A DNA stretch of 64,000 nucleotides from Candidatus Zhuqueibacterota bacterium. GTDB taxonomy: Bacteria; Zhuqueibacterota; Zhuqueibacteria; Zhuqueibacterales; Zhuqueibacteraceae. The first letter of the stretch is position 1, and every line of letters starts with the position of its first letter. This document shows positions 37,067-43,039 of this stretch, piece by piece. The position numbers were made by a program, and so were the translations under genes. The stretch covers positions 1-64,000 of the forward strand of contig JAKEEU010000026.1 in NCBI GenBank assembly GCA_022616415.1, read 5' to 3'. A model generated the notes under the pieces. The model saw nothing but the letters and a program-made list of their open reading frames with translations, was not told the origin of the DNA and searched no databases.

Positions 37067-37474
37067 AAAATTTTCTTTCTTTTTTTCTTTTTTATCAGTT
37101 TATCATTTTTTCTTTTTCTCGGCTGCGGTTCTTCCGAAATCAAGCCGGTGGATATTTATCCGGAAGATATGTGCAGTCATTGCCGCATGGCGATCTCGGA
37201 TCAGGCGTTTGCGTCGGAGATAATAACGGAAGCTGGAGAAGTTTTCAAATTCGACGATCTCGGCTGCATGGGGAAATTCAAAGAGAAATCAACCGATCTC
37301 AAAATTGCCACGACGTTTGTGAAGGATTACGAGACAAAAAACTGGCTGCCGTACGAGCGCAGCACGATCGTGCAGACGAGCATCCGGACGCCGATGGGCT
37401 CGGGCAAGGTGGCGTTGGCGGATTCACTAAAAGCGAGAGAGTTTTCAGAAAAATTTCCTGTGAGTGGACGATGA
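37025..37474 (+). CDS. nosL: Copper chaperone lipoprotein NosL
   Basis: The mature part has the NosL core: PEDMCSHCRMAISDQAFASE (Cys-x2-Cys-x-Met for Cu(I)), KFDDLGCMGKF and TPMGSGKVAL. The lipobox FLFLGC gives a lipid-anchored periplasmic protein. NosL delivers copper to NosZ. Two starts are possible: 36971, overlapping nosF by 17 bases, or 37025. Both lie at or within the palindromic element at 37001-37066, and there is no ATG, GTG or TTG in frame between the element and the lipobox. The repeat therefore encodes the n-region of the signal peptide (MKSFFTRWVISIRW). The h-region is extremely Phe-rich. Confidence 0.88.
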   Translation: MKSFFTRWVISIRWKIFFLFFFFISLSFFLFLGCGSSEIKPVDIYPEDMCSHCRMAISDQAFASEIITEAGEVFKFDDLGCMGKFKEKSTDLKIATTFVKDYETKNWLPYERSTIVQTSIRTPMGSGKVALADSLKAREFSEKFPVSGR

Positions 37475-37493
37475 AAAATTTCCCCAACGGATA

Positions 37494-37548
37494 GAAACAA
37501 CGCAACGGATAAAAGCTTTCATCAGTTGCGTTGTTTCTATCCATTCGG
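37494..37548. repeat. CCAACGGATAAAAGC-type palindrome, copy 2
   Basis: CCAACGGATAGAAACAACGC and AACGGATAAAAGC on the left; TTGCGTTGTTTCTATCC on the right, pairing over about 20 bases. It lies between nosL and nosY. Confidence 0.8.
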
Positions 37549-37577
37549 CGCTTATAAAATCGAGCGGTGAGTAAACA

Positions 37578-38408
37578 ATGGACAGAAGAACAATTTTTGA
37601 TATCGCCAAGCAAGAGCTGACTATCAACATCCGTAACAAATGGACGTTGATCTTCGCCATTGTCTTCGGCGCGCTGGTGGTGAGCATTTCGTATTTCGGG
37701 ATGATGACGGAAGGCTTTGCCGGCATGCAGAATTTCACGCGCACTTCGGCGAGCATTCTGAATCTCGTGCTCTATCTCGTGCCGCTGGTGGCGCTCATTA
37801 TGGGAACACTGAGCTTTACGGGCGACAAGGGCGCGACGGAGCTGCTCTATTCACAACCGGTGTTGCGCAGCGAAGTGCAGCTCGGAAAATTACTCGGCGT
37901 TTTTGGCTCCATCGTGATCTCGACGTTGATTGGCTTCACCGTCGCCGGCGCCATGATTATCGCGGCGCACGGTCTCAGCGGGCTGTTGCGCTATGCGATG
38001 TTCGTTTTACTCTCTCTTGCCCTGGCGCTGGTTTTCTTGTGTCTCGCTGTTTTGGTTGCAACCGCCAATCAACGCAAAGCCAGAGCCTTTGGCGTGTCGC
38101 TGTTCTTGTGGTTCTTCTTCGTGCTGTTTTATGATTTGCTGGCGGTCGGCGGCACCCTTTTGCTCAAAGGCAAATCGGCGAATGCTTTTCTCTTCCTTTC
38201 GGTGTTTGGCAATCCGGTTGACATGGTGCGCGTCGCCTCGCTCATCGTGCTCGACGGCGTCACCATTTTCGGCGCAGCCGGCGCGGCGCTGCTGCGATTT
38301 CTCGGCGGCAAAATGATCAGCGTGTTGCTGTTGGCAGTCGGGTTGACGATCTGGGTTACGGTTCCACTGTTCATCTCGCAGAAGTTACTAAATCGGCAAG
38401 ATATTTAA
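37578..38408 (+). CDS. nosY: ABC transporter membrane subunit NosY
   Basis: 276 residues, about six membrane helices (TLIFAIVFGALVVSISYFGM; LVLYLVPLVALIMGTLSF; VFGSIVISTLIGFTVAGAMI; FVLLSLALALVFLCLAVLVA; LFLWFFFVLFYDLLAV; MISVLLLAVGLTIWVTVPLF). The TGDKGATELLYSQPVLRSEV loop between helices 2 and 3 is typical of NosY/ABC-2 permeases. It is the membrane partner of NosF. The ATG follows GAGTAAACA; ribosome binding site weak. Length is normal for NosY. Confidence 0.92.
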   Translation: MDRRTIFDIAKQELTINIRNKWTLIFAIVFGALVVSISYFGMMTEGFAGMQNFTRTSASILNLVLYLVPLVALIMGTLSFTGDKGATELLYSQPVLRSEVQLGKLLGVFGSIVISTLIGFTVAGAMIIAAHGLSGLLRYAMFVLLSLALALVFLCLAVLVATANQRKARAFGVSLFLWFFFVLFYDLLAVGGTLLLKGKSANAFLFLSVFGNPVDMVRVASLIVLDGVTIFGAAGAALLRFLGGKMISVLLLAVGLTIWVTVPLFISQKLLNRQDI

Positions 38409-38416
38409 GATGATCA

Positions 38417-38478
38417 CCAACGGATGAAAAGCGGCCAACGGATAAAGAACAAATCAGTTGGCCGCTTTTATCCGTTGG
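38417..38478. repeat. CCAACGGATAAAAGC palindrome, copy 3
   Basis: CCAACGGATGAAAAGCGGCC and AAC pair with GTTGGCCGC and TTTTATCCGTTGG, 22 of 23 positions, around a 16-17 base loop. This is the cleanest copy. It lies nine bases after the nosY stop. Confidence 0.85.
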
Positions 38479-38528
38479 TTATTTTTTTGCGTCTTCTTAA
38501 ATCCGACGATCTCAGTCAAGGCAAATTA

Positions 38529-39113
38529 GTGAAAAAGAAACATTACGTTTCCGGCGCAATTGTGCTGATCATCTTCGTCATCGTTGGCCTAGCGATCGCA
38601 AAATGGTCCACAGACCGAGGACGGATTGAACAGCTTCACTACGAGCGCGAAGAGACCGAGTTGATCGTCTCCAATCTCATCGGCGCGCAAATTTCTCTCT
38701 TTAAAGCGGGGAGGAATTTTGCCGACACGGCGCGGATAGCCGAGTTTACTGGAGAACGCCTATGGCTGCCGCGCGGCAACTATTTTTGGAAAAAAAATCC
38801 CGACGCGGTTGTCACCGTCGTCGGGATTCAAGATTCCTACTCAGCTTATCGCCCGAATCGTTCTGGGCTTTATCATGTCACTGGCAACGTGGTGGAATGG
38901 ACGCAATCCATCAACCGCGCCTATAACCGCGAGCGTCCGTATGTTGACGACGATCGCAACCACGACGACACAGCGGGCTTGCGCGTCGCGCGCGGCGGCT
39001 CGTGGTACAGCGCCAGCATTGCCATCCTCTACATTCCCTACCGCGACGCCTTTCAACCCGAACACAGTACTCAGGACATCGGGTTTAGAATCGTCGCCAA
39101 ACTCTTGCCTTAA
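38529..39113 (+). CDS. Membrane-anchored FGE/SUMF1-like domain protein
   Basis: The likely start is GTG 38529 (VKKKHYVSG); an ATG at 38424 lies inside the repeat. A membrane anchor (AIVLIIFVIVGLAIAKW) is followed by a short formylglycine-generating-enzyme-like fold: GLYHVTGNVVEWTQSINR, LRVARGGSWYSASIA and FQPEHSTQDIGFRIV. At 194 residues it is well short of FGE (about 280-300) and lacks the N-terminal part, and no catalytic Cys pair is visible, so it probably works as a binding module. Link with NosZ maturation is possible (position only). Confidence 0.75.
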   Translation: MKKKHYVSGAIVLIIFVIVGLAIAKWSTDRGRIEQLHYEREETELIVSNLIGAQISLFKAGRNFADTARIAEFTGERLWLPRGNYFWKKNPDAVVTVVGIQDSYSAYRPNRSGLYHVTGNVVEWTQSINRAYNRERPYVDDDRNHDDTAGLRVARGGSWYSASIAILYIPYRDAFQPEHSTQDIGFRIVAKLLP

Positions 39114-40144
39114 AACATCGGATACTCTTCCAGAAATACGTTCACTTTTCCATTCACGTGCTTGGCGTCGTCAATGATATTTCCATTTACGTCAATCACG
39201 CCTATATGGCAGGTTGCGCAATCGGGAGGGTCAAAGGGATGATGCCCGGTCGGCGGCAGCTTGTGGCACGTCTCGCACGCAGCGCTGGCTGCATCCGTCC
39301 AATTGGGTGTGGCCGAGGCGCCTTCCATTTTGTCGGCAATATAAATGAAGTCATATTTTGGCGACTTCAACAGACCCCAGTTGCCATGACAATAGGTGCC
39401 CGCGCAGGTATTGTTGGCGGCGTTGTACGAAACATTGGGGACGCGCGCGCCGCCTTCGGTTGCCAATTTGGCTAAATCGCCATTGAATAAAAGCTCGGCA
39501 TTGCCGTCAGGATCAATATGTCCCGCGGCTGCGAAATTTTGCGGCAACGCATGGCATTGCTGGCAGGTGCTGGCGAGAGCGGTACTGGGGTAATAAGCCA
39601 AATGCGCTTGATGCGCTCCAACTGCCGGCGTCGTCGCAGCAGTTTCGCCATTCAGGCCGCGCGGCGGCGCGACGTTGGTGAGAACGGCAGGATCGTCGTC
39701 GGAATTGCCGTGGCAGGTGTTGCAAGCTTCCGGCCCGCCTGGCTTGGTGTGGCAGGTCGAACACGAATTGTTTATTTTTACCTCGTCATAATTCTGGCCA
39801 TGGCACCCCTGGCAAGATTGGAGATTGTACGCATTGTTCCTGAGAAAGGCGATATGCGAATTGGCGCCGACAACCCAACCGGTGGCCGGATGGGGAAAAC
39901 TGGCGTGGCAGCTTTTGCACGATACCGCGGAAATTCCGCCATCCAATTGGTTGCCGTGACATTGCCGGCACTCGCTCGCATCGTATTGTTTCGCTGCCAA
40001 TACGTTGCCGTGAAGAGTGGAGGTCCAACCCGGCTCGTGAACGCTGACCCGCGCCTGCGGAGCAGTTGGCGCAATTTCCGGATCACTGCAGGCGGCCAAG
40101 AAAATTAACGGAATTGCCGTTAAAAGAAGAATGATTGATTTCAT
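39110..40144 (-). CDS. Nonahaem cytochrome c lipoprotein
   Basis: The lipoprotein signal (IILLLTAIPLIFLAACSDPE) is followed by nine haem attachment motifs: CRQCH, CKSCH, CQGCH, CSTCH, CNTCH, CQQCH, an unusual CAGTYCH with four spacer residues, CETCH and CATCH. Such CxxCH and CxxxxCH mixtures occur in Geobacter-type outer-membrane cytochromes. Start at ATG 40144 assumed; 40159 is possible and would overlap the stop of the next gene upstream. It overlaps the end of the FGE-like gene by four bases on the opposite strand. It is the last gene of the predicted electron-conduit operon. Confidence 0.88.
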   Translation of the reverse strand: MKSIILLLTAIPLIFLAACSDPEIAPTAPQARVSVHEPGWTSTLHGNVLAAKQYDASECRQCHGNQLDGGISAVSCKSCHASFPHPATGWVVGANSHIAFLRNNAYNLQSCQGCHGQNYDEVKINNSCSTCHTKPGGPEACNTCHGNSDDDPAVLTNVAPPRGLNGETAATTPAVGAHQAHLAYYPSTALASTCQQCHALPQNFAAAGHIDPDGNAELLFNGDLAKLATEGGARVPNVSYNAANNTCAGTYCHGNWGLLKSPKYDFIYIADKMEGASATPNWTDAASAACETCHKLPPTGHHPFDPPDCATCHIGVIDVNGNIIDDAKHVNGKVNVFLEEYPMF

Positions 40145-40155
40145 ATTCGCTCTCA

Positions 40156-41214
40156 TCATTGTCTTTTACCTTTCGGCGCCAAATTCGAATGGCACGTCAC
40201 GCACGCCGGATCGCGGCCTTCGACATCATGACACGAGGCGCAAGACTCCATGTCGCGGCGCGCGAGAACGGCATGTTGGCCGCCGCCGAGGCCCGGGCCG
40301 AGGCGGACAAAATCCGCGGCGCGATGTGACGACGGAAACGGCCTGGCGAAGCCGGCATCTTGATTGCGCGTGTGGCAATCCGAGCAAAAAGTTTGCTGAT
40401 TATGGCATGAATAGCAATCGGCTTGTTTGGAGCGCAAGTCGAGGGCATGCGTGAAAACGAAGTTCAAATCGTGTACGCGTTCTTTGATCAAAGGCAGCTT
40501 GCCGTCAGGCCCCGGACGGTTTTCGGGAACGCTGCGAATCAGGCCGCCGCGAGTGAATTGCGTGGTGGCCTCGGCGTGGCAAATCTGGCAAAAATTCTCG
40601 GAATGGCAAACGGCGCAATCATTCGACGGCCCGTCGACGCGCACCAGGCGTTTGTGCTCTTTCGCCCACGCCACGCCTTGATGCGACAGCGGCAGCAGCG
40701 TCTCGACTTTGCTGTGGCACGATTCGCAAGCGGCTTTTGCTTTTACATTATTATGGCATGTGTTGCAGGTCGCCATTACCGGCAGAAAGGCAACGCTTGG
40801 CTTTTCCGATTTTTCGACGCCGGCGTGGCAGGCGGCACATTCGAACTTTTGCGTTTCCACGTGCTGCTTGTGGCTGAAACTAACTTCGCGTTTGGGCGGC
40901 GGCGCGGCTTCGATATTTTCCGCATCGAGATGGCAATACTGGCAGTCGTTCTCGACTTCCGCGCTGTGACATGTGCCGCACTCTTCGTGTTTGGGCAGCA
41001 TCACGTCGTTCGCATTTTCACTCGTTTGCGCTGCGACATGGCACGTGGCGCACTCAGCACCCACATCTTCGATGTGAGTCTTGTGCGAAAATTTGATCTT
41101 GGGCACCGCATCGTCCCACGACGCGCGCTGGTCAAAACGGCCAACGGCAATGACGACTCCACCGATCGCGGTCAGTGAAACGATGAGCAAAACAGAAAGC
41201 AACCGTCGTCGCAT
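40156..41214 (-). CDS. Dodecahaem periplasmic cytochrome c
   Basis: After a signal peptide or anchor (LLSVLLIVSLTAIGGVVIAV), twelve CxxCH motifs are present: CATCH, CGTCH, CQYCH, CAACH, CNTCH, CESCH, CAVCH, CQICH, CYSCH, CSDCH, CASCH and CVTCH. KIKFSHKTH, VSFSHKQH and further His residues supply distal ligands, as in cytochrome c7/c3-like repeats and MtrA/PioA-type conduits. It is likely the periplasmic wire of a porin-cytochrome complex with the barrel at 41372. It is directly upstream of the nonahaem lipoprotein gene. Confidence 0.9.
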   Translation of the reverse strand: MRRRLLSVLLIVSLTAIGGVVIAVGRFDQRASWDDAVPKIKFSHKTHIEDVGAECATCHVAAQTSENANDVMLPKHEECGTCHSAEVENDCQYCHLDAENIEAAPPPKREVSFSHKQHVETQKFECAACHAGVEKSEKPSVAFLPVMATCNTCHNNVKAKAACESCHSKVETLLPLSHQGVAWAKEHKRLVRVDGPSNDCAVCHSENFCQICHAEATTQFTRGGLIRSVPENRPGPDGKLPLIKERVHDLNFVFTHALDLRSKQADCYSCHNQQTFCSDCHTRNQDAGFARPFPSSHRAADFVRLGPGLGGGQHAVLARRDMESCASCHDVEGRDPACVTCHSNLAPKGKRQ

Positions 41215-41235
41215 GTTTATTCTCTTTCAAGTAAC

Positions 41236-41370
41236 GCAGACTGCCGGTCTGCAAATTAATCAAGCGGGAAAACTGGGCTGCAAATCCTCGTTAAGTACGT
41301 GGTATTTGCAAAAAGTCGTACCCAGACCGCCGGCCTGGAAAACTGCGCGCGTTCCAGTCGGGCCGACTGG
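41236..41370. repeat. Word-type hairpins (CAGACNGCCGGTCTG)
   Basis: GCAGACTGCCGGTCTGC at 41236 is a self-complementary word; CCCAGACCGCCGGCCTGG and CCAGTCGGGCCGACTGGG near 41328-41370 are variants of the same theme. It fills the gap between the barrel gene and the dodecahaem cytochrome gene. Confidence 0.65.
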
Positions 41371-41371
41371 G

Positions 41372-42664
41372 TTACAATGCACCGGTCTTCGCAAAAAACC
41401 AATACTGCAAGCGCACGAGAAACCGCACGTCATTGGAATAAAAACGATTGTGCAAATATTGAAGCTGACTGTCGATGGTCAACACGTTCCACGGCCGCAC
41501 GAGCAAGCCGGCGGCGCCGGCAAACAAATCCTGCCGCGCGCTCGCATTCGCATCGAGTTTATATGAAGCCCACGAGAACTGAGCGCTCGGCAAAATTTGT
41601 CCCTGCCGCAGTGGATAATAAACAGAGGCATTGACACCATTCAAATCGCCAGCGTAACCGCTGCGGCGAACATAGTTCAGGCCGCCATAGTTGCACTCAC
41701 TTCCCACGGTCAAGCGCAGCGATTCGTCCCCCGAATAGAAAATGCCGGCGGCGTTGCCGTAGAATCGCCAGGCGCGATTGAGGCGATAATAAATTCCGCC
41801 TTCAACCTCCTGGTTGTTTTCGACGTCGAAGGCCGAAAAAATGGAATTCCACGGCAGCCGCGGCGAACGAAATGTATAGCTGCCATTGAGCACGACATTG
41901 GAGGTAACTTCCGAGCGCACGGAAAATTCAGCGCGGGTGAATTGGTCGCCGAGCATGTCATAATCACTACGGCCGTAGAACGAAGTGCGTTTCACATTCC
42001 ACGAGGCATCGAGCGAGGCAAACTCAAAAGCGCGATTGGAAGGTTCGACAAACAGCGTGAAGACATTGCCGATGGAATCGGCGCGCTGGGCGAAATAACT
42101 CTCGCGTTGCTGCCGCTTGTTGAAATAGCTGAGGCTAATGTTCCAATCCGCATTCGGCGCGAGGATGGCCTGGCCGCCGGCCATGTAGTTTTTGCTGAAG
42201 TCATCAGCCAGCTTGAAGCGCTGATCGGCCGGCAGCGATCCGCCACCAAAGCCTTTGAGGCGCAGCCATTTCGCCGCGCGCACTTTAATTTGCGCGCCAT
42301 CCACCGTGCCCACGGCGACGCCGGCGAAAACGGGCTGCCGGCCCAGCTTGATATCGGTGCGCTTGAAAATGTTTTTCAATTCGAGATGGAAATTGTACAT
42401 CCGCACTTTGCCATCCCCCGCGAGCCGGGTGCTGAAGTCGTTGTCGAGCTGGCCGAAGGTGTGGAAGACGATATTCTCAGTGCCGTAATCGAATTGAAAG
42501 GCCTGATAGCCGCGGCCGTGCGTGGAAGTGAGATCGGTCGAATCGCTCCGTTCAAAGGCATAAAACGCGCTGGTGACGCGGCCGGAAAAGGTTTGCGCCA
42601 GCGCAAGCGCGGGAATCGCCGCCGTGAAGAGCAAAGCAAGTCGAATTTGCATTCGAGTCAACAT
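41372..42664 (-). CDS. Outer-membrane beta-barrel of the cytochrome cluster
   Basis: A signal peptide (IRLALLFTAAIPALALAQ) is followed by amphipathic strands with alternating aromatic residues to the end (VRFLVRLQYWFFAKTGAL). No plug domain is present. Examples of strands: FSGRVTSAFYAFER, NISLSYFNKRQQ, VVLNGSYTFRS. At 430 residues it could form a barrel of about 20 or so strands. Because it lies between multihaem cytochrome genes it may be the porin through which the cytochrome passes electrons, analogous to MtrB/PioB, although I see no clear sequence match to those. AGGCGG precedes the ATG. Confidence 0.75.
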   Translation of the reverse strand: MLTRMQIRLALLFTAAIPALALAQTFSGRVTSAFYAFERSDSTDLTSTHGRGYQAFQFDYGTENIVFHTFGQLDNDFSTRLAGDGKVRMYNFHLELKNIFKRTDIKLGRQPVFAGVAVGTVDGAQIKVRAAKWLRLKGFGGGSLPADQRFKLADDFSKNYMAGGQAILAPNADWNISLSYFNKRQQRESYFAQRADSIGNVFTLFVEPSNRAFEFASLDASWNVKRTSFYGRSDYDMLGDQFTRAEFSVRSEVTSNVVLNGSYTFRSPRLPWNSIFSAFDVENNQEVEGGIYYRLNRAWRFYGNAAGIFYSGDESLRLTVGSECNYGGLNYVRRSGYAGDLNGVNASVYYPLRQGQILPSAQFSWASYKLDANASARQDLFAGAAGLLVRPWNVLTIDSQLQYLHNRFYSNDVRFLVRLQYWFFAKTGAL

Positions 42665-42909
42665 ACGCCGCCTATTGCATGGTTTGAGAACAATTCATAG
42701 TGAATATAAATTCCATAAGCATTTTACACGCGGATCAAAAACTCACACGGATAAAACAAGAGGCGAAATTCTTTTTAGGCCAAACCCAAGGGTTTTGATC
42801 AGTGTGATAAGCATATTTTAATATCTCAATCGAAACGAAAAGCAAAATAAACGATTTTTTTAAAAAAGCAAGTGGGTTGTGCAGGAAAAATCAACTTTTG
42901 CACAAAAAT

Positions 42910-43039
42910 GGGGCAGCGGGCACACGCCACACTGCCCCACTCGTCAGTTATCAGTAATCAGTTATCAGTTATCAGTTATCAGTATGTAGTGGAAGCGCAA
43001 CTAATTACCGATTACTGGTTACTGATTACTGCTAACTGG
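42910..43039. repeat. ATCAGTT word array (period 7) with reverse complement, preceded by a hairpin
   Basis: GGGGCAG and CTGCCCC (42910-42938) form a hairpin. Then GTCAGTTATCAGTAATCAG, TTATCAGTTATCAG and TTATCAGTATG form the left array, and CTAATTACCGATTACTGG, TTACTGATTACTG and CTAACTGGTC the right array ending at the stop of the cytochrome gene (43040). Heptamer arrays of this very word are known as STRR sequences in filamentous cyanobacteria. Confidence 0.85.

Noticed and set aside
41597..42700. Plus-strand open frame (367 codons) opposite the barrel gene
   Set aside because: The minus-strand frame has a signal peptide and regular beta-strand pattern; the plus frame has neither.
42944..42983. 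Possible CRISPR array in the ATCAGTT repeats
   Set aside because: The units are seven bases with no spacers of constant length, no leader and no cas genes nearby.
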